Shown: piece by piece, positions 1 to 7,081 of the stretch
Layout of the letters: the number at the start of each line of letters is the position of its first letter
Numbering within the stretch: position 1 is the first letter of the stretch
Assembly (NCBI GenBank): GCA_022772675.1
Contig: JALEZW010000071.1
Location: 87,597 to 151,596 of the forward strand
DNA from: Agathobacter sp.
Lineage (GTDB): Bacteria; Bacillota; Clostridia; Lachnospirales; Lachnospiraceae
DNA length: 64,000 nucleotides
Direction: 5' to 3'
Made by a program: the position numbers and the translations under genes
The notes under the pieces: model-generated
The model's input: only the letters and a program-made list of their open reading frames with translations
Database searches by the model: none
What the model was told of the DNA's origin: nothing

Positions 1-749
1 GCAATAATCCAGAATACCACAGCAATCCCGCACTCCACACCGATGGTTTCCAGCGCACCACGCCCCATCAGGAAATAGCTTGCCGGCAGATATGCCACAA
101 AAGCAAAGGGTATCACCCAGGTAATAATGAAACGGATTCCCTTCGCATAAATCTCCGTGGGATATTTTGCAAACTCTGCCATCTCGTATGCCACCTGAAG
201 AAATGGACCACTCTGCTTTACCCAGAATGCAATGGAGGTAAAAAACAGTTTAACGGAGGTGTAGATCACTGCACCTGCAATCACTGATACAATAAACAGC
301 AGGACATGCACTGCATCCACAGCAAGAATTCCCTTAGAAACAGATGATGCCACAAGAATGATTCCTACCAGAAGCTCTCCCAGGGCATCCGGCTGCAGTT
401 TCTCACAAATCACCTGAAAAAATACATTCATGGGCCGCAGCATATAACGGTCAAAGTCGCCGTCAATAACCATCCAATAGGAGACCCGCCACAGATTGTC
501 TGTGAACAGATGATCAATTCCTCTTGGAATCTGCGCAAAACCGTATATAAATATCAGCTGCTCCAGCGTCCAGCCCTTCAGATTTGGAATCTGTCCAAAC
601 ACCAGATAAAGAAAAACAATTCCCATCACCTGTGTCAGAAGGAATCCCACAAGTCCAATCAGAAAGTCCACCTTTGACTGCAGGATTACTTTAAAAAACT
701 GTGACACCAGCACCCTGTACAGGCGGCAATATCGTTTTATCGTTTTCAT
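1..749 (-). CDS. ABC-2 type transporter permease (3' end outside window)
   Basis: The minus-strand frame is open from an ATG at 749 to the window edge (about 249 codons, no stop), so the C-terminus is missing. The protein starts with a short basic segment and then alternating hydrophobic stretches typical of an ABC-2 family permease of about 260 residues. Its start lies 3 nt after the stop of the neighbouring permease (753) and it follows the ATPase gene, so it is the third gene of an exporter operon. Two different permeases with one ATPase suggest a heterodimeric membrane channel. The substrate cannot be told from the sequence. Confidence 0.85.
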   Translation of the reverse strand, partial: MKTIKRYCRLYRVLVSQFFKVILQSKVDFLIGLVGFLLTQVMGIVFLYLVFGQIPNLKGWTLEQLIFIYGFAQIPRGIDHLFTDNLWRVSYWMVIDGDFDRYMLRPMNVFFQVICEKLQPDALGELLVGIILVASSVSKGILAVDAVHVLLFIVSVIAGAVIYTSVKLFFTSIAFWVKQSGPFLQVAYEMAEFAKYPTEIYAKGIRFIITWVIPFAFVAYLPASYFLMGRGALETIGVECGIAVVFWII

Positions 750-752
750 CCA

Positions 753-1571
753 TCAACCTCCCAACACGATCAGGCGTCTGGTCACCTGTTTCCAGATCAA
801 ACTGCCCAAAAGATACAAAAGTACAACCCATACCGCCTGTCTTGCCAGGACAAACCAAAGCGCACTTCCTGAATACTTGCCAAGGTAAATCATTACCGGC
901 GTATACACCATGGATGAAAATGGAAGAAAATCAAACACCTTCTGCACAACAGCCGGGAAAAATGAAAGCGGAATCAGCTGTCCTGTCAAAAATGACAGCA
1001 GAGCATCCTTCGCCATCTGCATTCCAAAAATATAAGTTGTAAAAAAAGCAATCATACCAAAACAGAAATCAAAAAGCACATAAATCAAAAAACTCATGCA
1101 TACGCTTACCAGAAACAACAGAATATCGCTGATATGCACAACCGGAAAGCCAAGTACCTTCACCTTATAAATCTCAAGGGCAATCCACACAAACACCGAC
1201 GGCATGAAAAAATGATATATCATGGTTCCAAAGGACTGGGCGATCAGACTAAGCCTGTAGTCCATGGGCTTAATCAGTGTCATCGCGATATTTCCCTTGA
1301 CAACATCCTCACTGACATTTCGGGATATGGAAATCATTACAAGCGATGATGCAATATAACTCATAAAAACATAGACAATCATCTCATTCCGGCTGAGTCC
1401 GCCCAGGGTGGAATTTTCTGCACTTCCATATATCGCCATCCACAAATAATAATTGATAAAGGAGGAAAACAGGCTGCAAATCATAAAGAGATAGAAAGCT
1501 CCCTTATACGCCATATTCCGCTTCAACTCATTGGATGTGAATGGCAGATAGGTTCGAAAAAACTTTTTCAT
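753..1571 (-). CDS. ABC-2 type transporter permease
   Basis: A 272-residue integral membrane protein with about six hydrophobic segments, resembling the ABC-2 permease family that pairs with DrrA-like ATPases. I chose the ATG at 1571 because AAAGGAGG precedes it by a normal distance. A longer frame to 1595 would start inside the ATPase gene and has no ribosome binding site. It lies between the ATPase gene and a second permease and should form half of the transmembrane channel. Substrate unknown; drug, peptide or lipid export are all possible. Confidence 0.88.
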   Translation of the reverse strand: MKKFFRTYLPFTSNELKRNMAYKGAFYLFMICSLFSSFINYYLWMAIYGSAENSTLGGLSRNEMIVYVFMSYIASSLVMISISRNVSEDVVKGNIAMTLIKPMDYRLSLIAQSFGTMIYHFFMPSVFVWIALEIYKVKVLGFPVVHISDILLFLVSVCMSFLIYVLFDFCFGMIAFFTTYIFGMQMAKDALLSFLTGQLIPLSFFPAVVQKVFDFLPFSSMVYTPVMIYLGKYSGSALWFVLARQAVWVVLLYLLGSLIWKQVTRRLIVLGG

Positions 1572-1587
1572 CGCACCCTCCTTTCCC

Positions 1588-2601
1588 TTACACACTCAAT
1601 CTATGGCGGTAAATTTCCTTGACAATATCAGAAAGCTCCGTCTCCTGAATCTTTATATCCTTCACTTCCGTGGCCGCCATGGCTGCAGAAATTACATCCG
1701 ATACCTGCAGATCATTCTTATCAAAAGAAATCACCAGCTGATTGTTTTCCTCGTCTCCCTCCACAGTAAAAACAGAACCATCTGCCCCAAGAATCTTTGC
1801 CCAGTCAAGGCTCTTTGCCTGCTGCACGGAGCGAACCTCCATAATCACGCTGCGCTTCGTCCCATATGTATTCTTAAGTTCTCCCAGACCTCCGTCGTAA
1901 ATCTTGTGACCCTCGTCAATCACGATGATTCGGTTACAAAGCTCCTCAATGTCTCCAATATCATGGGTGGTCAGAATCACAGTGGTATGATACTTTTCAT
2001 TGATGACTCTGATTGCCTCACGAATCTTATCCTTTACCACCAGATCCAGACCAATCGTGGGCTCATCCAGATACAGCACCTTCGGATTATGGATAAGTGC
2101 CGCTCCGAGATCCGCACGCATTCTCTGTCCCAGGGAAAGTGTCCGCACCGGCCGGTCAAAAAATGCCGGCAGATCCAGTACTTCATTTAAAAACTTCATC
2201 TGCTTCGCATAGTCTTCATCCGACACATCATAGATTTCCTTTAAGATGGTATAGGATTCCGACAGTGGAAGATCCCACCAGAGCTGCGTTCTCTGACCAA
2301 ATACAACTCCAATATTCTTAGCATTCTTCATGCGTTCCTTACTGGGATCCCCCCCATTGATCATGCATCGTCCCTTCGTGGGTGTCAGAATGCCTGTCAT
2401 CATCTTGATGGTGGTAGACTTGCCCGCACCATTGCTTCCAATATAACCGACAATCTCCCCCTCATCAATGGAAAAGGAAATATCATCCACCGCAAGCTTG
2501 CGAACCTTCTCCGTGGAAAAAAGCCCCTTAATTGCTCCCTTCAGTCCCGGATATTTCTTCGGCGAAACAAACTCCTTTACAATATGTTCCACTTGAATCA
2601 T
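1588..2601 (-). CDS. ABC transporter ATP-binding protein (ABC-2 exporter)
   Basis: A 337-residue ATPase energising the two downstream permeases. It shows a Walker A loop (GSNGAGKST), a signature motif (LSLGQRMRADL), a Walker B (VLYLDEPTIGLD) and the switch histidine in TTHD. About 90 residues follow the nucleotide-binding domain, as in DrrA/NatA-like exporters. The ATG at 2601 is preferred because GAGGAG lies 7 nt upstream; an upstream TTG in frame lacks one. It is the first gene of the operon, with a promoter at 2646-2674 and a palindrome at the likely transcript start. Confidence 0.93.
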   Translation of the reverse strand: MIQVEHIVKEFVSPKKYPGLKGAIKGLFSTEKVRKLAVDDISFSIDEGEIVGYIGSNGAGKSTTIKMMTGILTPTKGRCMINGGDPSKERMKNAKNIGVVFGQRTQLWWDLPLSESYTILKEIYDVSDEDYAKQMKFLNEVLDLPAFFDRPVRTLSLGQRMRADLGAALIHNPKVLYLDEPTIGLDLVVKDKIREAIRVINEKYHTTVILTTHDIGDIEELCNRIIVIDEGHKIYDGGLGELKNTYGTKRSVIMEVRSVQQAKSLDWAKILGADGSVFTVEGDEENNQLVISFDKNDLQVSDVISAAMAATEVKDIKIQETELSDIVKEIYRHRLSV

Positions 2602-2625
2602 ATCTAATCTCCTCGGTTTGTTATT

Positions 2626-2639
2626 CAAACATACGTTTG
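2626..2639. promoter_or_regulatory. palindromic operator at exporter transcript start
   Basis: CAAACATACGTTTG is a 14-bp inverted repeat placed 7 to 20 bp downstream of the -10 box, where a bound repressor would block initiation. This shape is common for TetR-like regulators of exporters. No regulator gene is visible next to it, so the binder is unknown. Confidence 0.45.
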
Positions 2640-2645
2640 TTTTTC

Positions 2646-2674
2646 ATTATAACAGGTGCCCGACTGTCATGCAA
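2646..2674 (-). promoter_or_regulatory. sigma-A promoter of the ABC exporter operon
   Basis: On the minus strand, TTGCAT (2674-2669) and TATAAT (2651-2646) are separated by 17 nt. The transcript would start near 2639, giving a leader of about 40 nt before the ATPase start. Confidence 0.7.
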
Positions 2675-2696
2675 GCATTTTTTTAATCCATTCAGA

Positions 2697-2759
2697 TTCC
2701 CTCCCACAACTTCGCCAAACCAAACGAAAAGCCGTGCTATCTATACAACAGGGAGGGAA
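2697..2759. repeat. 9-bp inverted repeat with 45-nt loop downstream of niaR
   Basis: TTCCCTCCC at 2697-2705 and GGGAGGGAA at 2751-2759 are perfect complements in the gap between niaR and the exporter operon. Neither side has a clear T-tract, so it is not a standard terminator. It may simply end or stabilise the nad transcript. Confidence 0.3.
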
Positions 2760-2804
2760 CCTCTTAGTGGAAAGATACCTTACTGCCTGCCCGTTTTTAT
2801 TCCG

Positions 2805-3362
2805 CTATCGGGTACTGTTCCAGAAATCCACCGGCTCATAATCCTGCAGCTCTGCAAGAAATCCCCTTTTATTCAATTCCTCCTGAATCATATCCAAAAT
2901 TTCCACACTGTCCGCGCGAACCGTATGGTAATGATATCCGCTTGTCACATTTTTTAAGAGACTTGATTTGCCGGAACTGATTTCCTCCAGGTAGTTACGG
3001 ATATCCATGCGGGATTTAATATTCATCTCTGCCCGCAAAACCCCATATACCTTGTGATAGACAAAGACATCCTCGATGGTGCCTCCCATATCCACAATCA
3101 TGGTCAGTTCTTCCTCAACTTCATTATCCTCGTGCCGAACCTTGAACACGCGGCTCGTCTCGTGCTTCTCCTGAATCAGATAACCGCGGTTGGTGGAAAT
3201 TATTGAATTTCCATTGGCGCGAAGAAGTGCAACATCCTGCACAATTACCTGACGGCTCACATCAAAGATCTTTGCAAATGTTGTGGCGGAAATGGGTTTT
3301 TCGCTGGTCTTTAGCTTTTGAATGATTTTTTCACGTCTCTCTTCTCCACTAATCGCCGGCAT
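2805..3362 (-). CDS. niaR: NiaR-type niacin-responsive transcription repressor
   Basis: A 185-residue regulator with an N-terminal HTH_11 winged helix (about residues 8-60) and a C-terminal 3H domain. The histidines in VYHKVYG and SGYHYHTV are the expected ligands of the metal-dependent niacin sensor. NiaR (YrxA) proteins repress NAD synthesis or niacin uptake genes when niacin is plentiful. It is the last gene of the nadB-nadC-niaR operon, beginning 5 nt after nadC, which suggests autoregulation through the operator at 5730-5741. I chose the ATG at 3362, which follows an AGAAGGG site at 8 nt, over an overlapping GTG at 3371. Confidence 0.9.
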   Translation of the reverse strand: MPAISGEERREKIIQKLKTSEKPISATTFAKIFDVSRQVIVQDVALLRANGNSIISTNRGYLIQEKHETSRVFKVRHEDNEVEEELTMIVDMGGTIEDVFVYHKVYGVLRAEMNIKSRMDIRNYLEEISSGKSSLLKNVTSGYHYHTVRADSVEILDMIQEELNKRGFLAELQDYEPVDFWNSTR

Positions 3363-3367
3363 AATGC

Positions 3368-4240
3368 TCACCCTTCTTTAACATCATTGACCGGATGAAG
3401 ATTCTTAAGGGAAATATCCATGATGGGAGCAGAATGGGTCAGTGCTCCACTGGAAACATAGTCCACACCCAGATCCACAAGCCGCTTAATATTTTCCTTC
3501 GTTACATTTCCGGACACTTCAATCTCTGCCCGCTTATCAATCAGGGCAACTGCTTCTCTTAAAGTCTCTGTGTCCATATTGTCAAGCATGATAATATCAG
3601 CTCCTGCCTCCACAGCATCCTTTACCATTTCAAGGGTCTCCACCTCAACCTCGATTTTACGGACAAAGGGTGCATATGCCTTTGCAGCCGCAATCGCTTC
3701 CTTTACACCGCCTGCTGCACCAATATGGTTATCTTTAAGAAGTACCCCATCGGACAGATTGTAACGATGATTGTTTCCTCCACCTGTGCGAACTGCATAC
3801 TTCTCGAAAATCCGGTTATTGGGTGTGGTCTTTCTGGTGTCTAACAGCTTAATCCCGGTTCCTGCGAGAAGCTCTGCAACGGAATGGGTATAGGTTGCGA
3901 TACCGCTCATACGCTGTAAATAGTTAAGTGCTGTACGTTCCCCACAGAGAAGGGTCCGGATATCCCCATAAACCCTGGCCATCAGCTGTCCCTTTTTTAC
4001 TTTTTCCCCATCCTGAACAAAAAATTCAACGGTTGTTTTCTCATCCAAAAGTGTAAATACTCGTTCAAATATCTGCAGCCCGCAGATAATTCCATCCTCT
4101 TTACAGATAAGATCCACCTCTCCTGCCTGAGGATGGGGCATCACACTGTTTGTGGATACATCCTCACTGGTGATGTCCTCCTTTAACGCACTCATAATAA
4201 GTGGATCTGCATTTAACTTTAATGTCACCTGATCTAACAT
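3368..4240 (-). CDS. nadC: nicotinate-nucleotide diphosphorylase (carboxylating)
   Basis: A 290-residue quinolinate phosphoribosyltransferase, normal for the family. It converts quinolinate and PRPP to nicotinate mononucleotide, CO2 and pyrophosphate in the cytoplasm. Diagnostic segments are RTALNYLQRMSGIAT, DTRKTTPNNR and GGGNNHRYNLSDGVLLKDNH, which carry the basic residues that hold the phosphates and quinolinate. The start has AAAGGAGA in front. It lies between nadB and niaR in one operon. Confidence 0.96.
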   Translation of the reverse strand: MLDQVTLKLNADPLIMSALKEDITSEDVSTNSVMPHPQAGEVDLICKEDGIICGLQIFERVFTLLDEKTTVEFFVQDGEKVKKGQLMARVYGDIRTLLCGERTALNYLQRMSGIATYTHSVAELLAGTGIKLLDTRKTTPNNRIFEKYAVRTGGGNNHRYNLSDGVLLKDNHIGAAGGVKEAIAAAKAYAPFVRKIEVEVETLEMVKDAVEAGADIIMLDNMDTETLREAVALIDKRAEIEVSGNVTKENIKRLVDLGVDYVSSGALTHSAPIMDISLKNLHPVNDVKEG

Positions 4241-4258
4241 ATGATTCTCCTTTTATAC

Positions 4259-5623
4259 TTAGTAGGCAGATTTTGAGCCGCTTTTTCTGAAGGCCGCCTT
4301 TACCCTGTGCCCCTCATCTGATTCCTGTGTGCTCTTCTCATCTGCCTCGATAATGGCATTTCTGACATAGGAATGGTAACAGCTTGCAAGTTTTTGGGCA
4401 TTTGTGTAGTCTTCCAGATTGATTTTTTCAAATAAATCTTCTTTCTGCTTTTGTTTTTCCCCTGCATGGGCACTCATCTGAAGAGCTGCACGTCTGGCAA
4501 ATACAAGACTCTCCAGAAGAGAATTGCTGGCCAGACGATTTTTTCCGTGTACCCCGTTGCATGCAGTCTCACCTACTGCATACAGCCGCTCCATAGATGT
4601 GTGGCTCTCATGGTCTACCCAGACCCCTCCCATAAAATAATGCTGTGCCGGAACCACCGGAATACACTCCTTCGTCACATCGTAGCCCATCTGCCTGCAG
4701 TGCTCCACAATGTTCGGAAAATGCTCTTTTAACTCTTTTTCCGGAATCGGCCTTAAATCCTCCCAGACAAAGTCCGTTCCATCCTTTTCCATCTGCTTAT
4801 AGATTTCTTCCGTAAGCAGATCTCTTGGAAGCAGTTCATTCACAAAACGGTTCATATGCTTATCATACAGTTTAGCCCCTTCGCCCCGGACGGACTCCGA
4901 AATCAGGAAACTTCTTTCCTCCTCATCCTCCGAGTAAAAGGTAGTGGGATGAATCTGCACATAATTTACATCCTTAAGCCGGATGTCGTGCCGGATAGAC
5001 AGTGCCAGGGCATCCCCTGTCAGATGGCGGAAATTTGTGGAATGGCGGTACAGACCTCCGATTCCTCCACAGGCCCAGACGGTATAATCTGCCTGCACGG
5101 TATCAATCGAACCATCCTCCCGACGAATCACGACACCGTAACAGCAATTATTCTCTGCTACAATATCCACCATTTTTGTATTTTCCAGAATCGTAACGTT
5201 TGGAAGCTTTTTCACGGCGGCAAGGAGTTTGCTTGTGATTTCCTCTCCCGTAATATCCTCATGGAACAGGATTCGCTTGTCGGAGTGGGCGCCCTCTCTG
5301 GTAAAGGCAAATGTCCCGTCCTCATTCTTCGCAAAATCCACACCGTATCCAATCAGATCGTGAATCACATCCTGTGAAGAACGAATCATAATCTCCACCG
5401 AATCCCGGTCGTTTTCATAGTGACCGGCCTTCATGGTATCCTCAAAATAGCTGTCATAGTCACTGTCATCCTTTAACATGCAGATGCCGCCCTGCGCCAG
5501 AAAGGAATCACTGCTGGTTACATCCGACTTGGTAATCACCGTGATATTTTTCTCCCGCGGCAGATTTAAAGCGCAGTACAGTCCCGAACAGCCGCTGCCT
5601 GCAATCAGAATATCTGTTTTCAT
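4259..5623 (-). CDS. nadB: L-aspartate oxidase
   Basis: A 454-residue FAD enzyme that oxidises L-aspartate to iminoaspartate, the substrate of quinolinate synthase. The N-terminus has the dinucleotide-binding fold (IAGSGCSGLYCALNL). The active-site region contains EGAHSDKRI and VRGEGAKLYD, and the C-terminal FAD segment reads GENRLASNSLLE-like (NRLASNSLLESLVF). The ATG at 5623 is set by AGAAGGGG upstream; reading further upstream gives non-family sequence. The helical C-terminal part is short compared with E. coli NadB. It is the first gene of the operon; nadA, its usual partner, is not here. Confidence 0.94.
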   Translation of the reverse strand: MKTDILIAGSGCSGLYCALNLPREKNITVITKSDVTSSDSFLAQGGICMLKDDSDYDSYFEDTMKAGHYENDRDSVEIMIRSSQDVIHDLIGYGVDFAKNEDGTFAFTREGAHSDKRILFHEDITGEEITSKLLAAVKKLPNVTILENTKMVDIVAENNCCYGVVIRREDGSIDTVQADYTVWACGGIGGLYRHSTNFRHLTGDALALSIRHDIRLKDVNYVQIHPTTFYSEDEEERSFLISESVRGEGAKLYDKHMNRFVNELLPRDLLTEEIYKQMEKDGTDFVWEDLRPIPEKELKEHFPNIVEHCRQMGYDVTKECIPVVPAQHYFMGGVWVDHESHTSMERLYAVGETACNGVHGKNRLASNSLLESLVFARRAALQMSAHAGEKQKQKEDLFEKINLEDYTNAQKLASCYHSYVRNAIIEADEKSTQESDEGHRVKAAFRKSGSKSAY

Positions 5624-5707
5624 TCTTGTCCCCTTCTTTTGGAACACGGATCCGGCAAAATCCCTTTGGGAAACCGGACCCGTGCTGATCTGTTGTATCT
5701 GCCATGC

Positions 5708-5736
5708 ATCATACCATATATCTTTACAGGTGACAA
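5708..5736 (-). promoter_or_regulatory. nadB promoter
   Basis: TTGTCA (5736-5731) and TATGAT (5713-5708) are 17 nt apart on the minus strand. The transcript would start near 5700 with a leader of about 77 nt that contains a small CCGG-stem hairpin (around 5651-5677). Confidence 0.7.
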
Positions 5737-5741
5737 GACAC
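5730..5741. promoter_or_regulatory. candidate NiaR operator overlapping the nadB -35 box
   Basis: GTGACAAGACAC matches its reverse complement at 10 of 12 positions apart from A/T exchanges, following the pattern GTGWCWWGWCAC. It covers the whole -35 hexamer. NiaR sites described in Firmicutes are, from memory, TGTC/GACA-containing palindromes of this kind. The assignment to NiaR is an inference from position and from niaR being in the operon. Confidence 0.55.
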
Positions 5742-5755
5742 AAGATGTTTTTCGC

Positions 5756-6769
5756 CTAATTAAAACCTACAACCTTCTGGGAAAGACGGTACGCAGCAAC
5801 CGAAATCTTTCTGCCTCCTTTTCCCGGCAGATTCATGGTCTGTCCCATAATTCCATTGCGAAGCCGGTGAAACAGCACAATGTCCTTATCCTTTATGTAT
5901 TTCCACAGTTCCCTCTTTTTCTGAAGATTTTCTTCTGTCCCGGAACGTAAAAGCATGGCAGTTGTCACCACAGTAATGATTTCCAGATAGTTGATCATGT
6001 ACTTGCGGCATTTATGGTTGGTCACCTTATTTAAGTCCACCTCATCCAGCATGATCTTATTGACCCTTATCTGCTGGTCAATCCTGCCGATCATAACTTT
6101 CTCATTGACCGACTGATCCTCTCTGCCGATAAAATAGCGGTAAAAATCCACATCCATATAGTATATGGTACGGACAAAGGGCAGAGGTTTGTAAACATAG
6201 ATATTGTCCACATAGAACGTGTGCTTCGGCAGTTCGAGTCCACATTCCCTTAATAGCTTGGTTCTGTAAATCACGGAGTGCATGAGAATATAATGGCCCT
6301 TATAAAAGTGCCGCACATCGCTCCATGTAAACACCTGATCTTTCGGGAAGCCCAGCTGACGCATTACTTTCTTGTGGGTAACCCCCACTTTTTCATATAC
6401 GTAGTTGGCAAGAAGCATATCTAATGTCACACTGCCTCCGGCAATCTCCCTCAGCTTATCAAGAATCTTTAAATAAGCCTCCTCATCTACCCAGTCGTCA
6501 CTGTCCACCACCTTAAAATACAGCCCTGTGGCATTCCGGATTCCCGCATTGACCGCCTCTCCATGTCCGCCGTTCTCCTGATGGATGGCGCGAACAATGG
6601 TGGGATATTTCCTGGCATATTCATCTGCAATTGCGGCTGTATTGTCGGTGGAGCCGTCATCTACAATAAGAATCTCCACATCCTCCCCTCCGGGAAGAAT
6701 GGATTCAATACAGTGGCGCATATAATCCTGTGAGTTATAACACGGTATCGTAAATGTTAATAATTTCAT
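5756..6769 (-). CDS. glycosyltransferase family 2 protein
   Basis: A 337-residue GT-A fold transferase that would move a sugar from a nucleotide sugar to an unknown acceptor at the membrane or cell surface. Residues 1-110 hold the GT2 core: TFTIPCYNSQDYM, ILIVDDGSTDNT for nucleotide binding and the metal-binding DXD-type VDSDDW. The C-terminal half (about 200 residues) is not a recognised catalytic domain, and there is no clear membrane anchor. AAAGGGG precedes the ATG. It stands alone with its own promoter at 6802-6830; the nad promoter begins just past its stop. Confidence 0.88.
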   Translation of the reverse strand: MKLLTFTIPCYNSQDYMRHCIESILPGGEDVEILIVDDGSTDNTAAIADEYARKYPTIVRAIHQENGGHGEAVNAGIRNATGLYFKVVDSDDWVDEEAYLKILDKLREIAGGSVTLDMLLANYVYEKVGVTHKKVMRQLGFPKDQVFTWSDVRHFYKGHYILMHSVIYRTKLLRECGLELPKHTFYVDNIYVYKPLPFVRTIYYMDVDFYRYFIGREDQSVNEKVMIGRIDQQIRVNKIMLDEVDLNKVTNHKCRKYMINYLEIITVVTTAMLLRSGTEENLQKKRELWKYIKDKDIVLFHRLRNGIMGQTMNLPGKGGRKISVAAYRLSQKVVGFN

Positions 6770-6801
6770 TTTTTCCCCTTTGTGTAAATTGTTTTGAGTC
6801 C

Positions 6802-6830
6802 ATTATAAATGAGAATCGGGCTGTAGTCGA
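6802..6830 (-). promoter_or_regulatory. promoter of the GT2 gene
   Basis: TCGACT (6830-6825) and TATAAT (6807-6802) lie 17 nt apart on the minus strand, about 35 nt before the start codon. Confidence 0.55.
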
Positions 6831-6841
6831 GAGAAATTTAT

Positions 6842-6871
6842 AATAAATCAGGGGGTTTTGCCTGATTTATT
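6842..6871. repeat. perfect 11-bp inverted repeat between divergent promoters
   Basis: AATAAATCAGG at 6842-6852 and CCTGATTTATT at 6861-6871 flank an 8-nt loop. It lies between the GT2 promoter and the repeat array at 6875-6924. Plus-strand T residues follow it, so it could stop antisense transcripts or act as an operator. Confidence 0.4.
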
Positions 6872-6874
6872 TTG

Positions 6875-6924
6875 TTCATAATTTATTAACAGTTTTCTCA
6901 TAAACTCCACATACCGGCTTCACA
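6875..6924 (+). promoter_or_regulatory. five 11-bp-phased hexamers resembling a Pho-type response-regulator box
   Basis: TTCATA (6875), TTAACA (6886), CTCATA (6897), CACATA (6908) and TTCACA (6919) start exactly 11 bp apart. OmpR/PhoB-family regulators bind such arrays; B. subtilis PhoP boxes are TTAACA-like hexamers with 5-bp gaps. A -10 box (TATACT, 6934-6939) follows on the plus strand and has no good -35, as expected for an activated promoter. The identity of the regulator is an inference. Confidence 0.5.
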
Positions 6925-6933
6925 ATTGTCTCC

Positions 6934-6939
6934 TATACT
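6934..6939 (+). promoter_or_regulatory. -10 box downstream of the hexamer array
   Basis: TATACT lies 9 nt after the last hexamer. Initiation would be near 6946. The plus strand downstream encodes no protein before mutY, which is transcribed the other way. Confidence 0.4.
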
Positions 6940-6945
6940 TTAACC

Positions 6946-7018
6946 ATACCTAAGAAATAAACTTTTTCTTTTTCATAATCCTCGCACCGATATTTGGCGC
7001 GAGGTCCTCCCTTTTTTT
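6946..7018 (+). ncRNA. candidate small RNA with CCUCC segment
   Basis: About 70 nt could be transcribed from the promoter above. The RNA would be U-rich at first, then form a stem CCTCGC/GCGAGG (6980-6985 with 6999-7004), then expose TCCTCCC and end in seven T residues (7012-7018). The CCUCC segment is complementary to Shine-Dalgarno sites, a feature of several Gram-positive regulatory RNAs. Against it, the T-run begins 7 nt after the stem, so the terminator is imperfect. Confidence 0.3.
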
Positions 7019-7053
7019 ATTTAGATTTTTTCTCATACTAATTTCTTTCCAAA

Positions 7054-7081
7054 AAGAGCTGTCCGGCAACGGACAGCTCTT
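7054..7081 (-). terminator. intrinsic terminator after mutY
   Basis: AAGAGCTGTCCG and CGGACAGCTCTT form a 12-bp perfect stem with a short loop, followed on the minus strand by TTT. It overlaps the mutY stop codon. Confidence 0.85.

Noticed and set aside
5623..5743. A longer nadB starting at 5743.
   Set aside because: The extra 40 residues do not belong to the family, the FAD-binding fold begins at 5623 with a good ribosome binding site, and the region holds the promoter.
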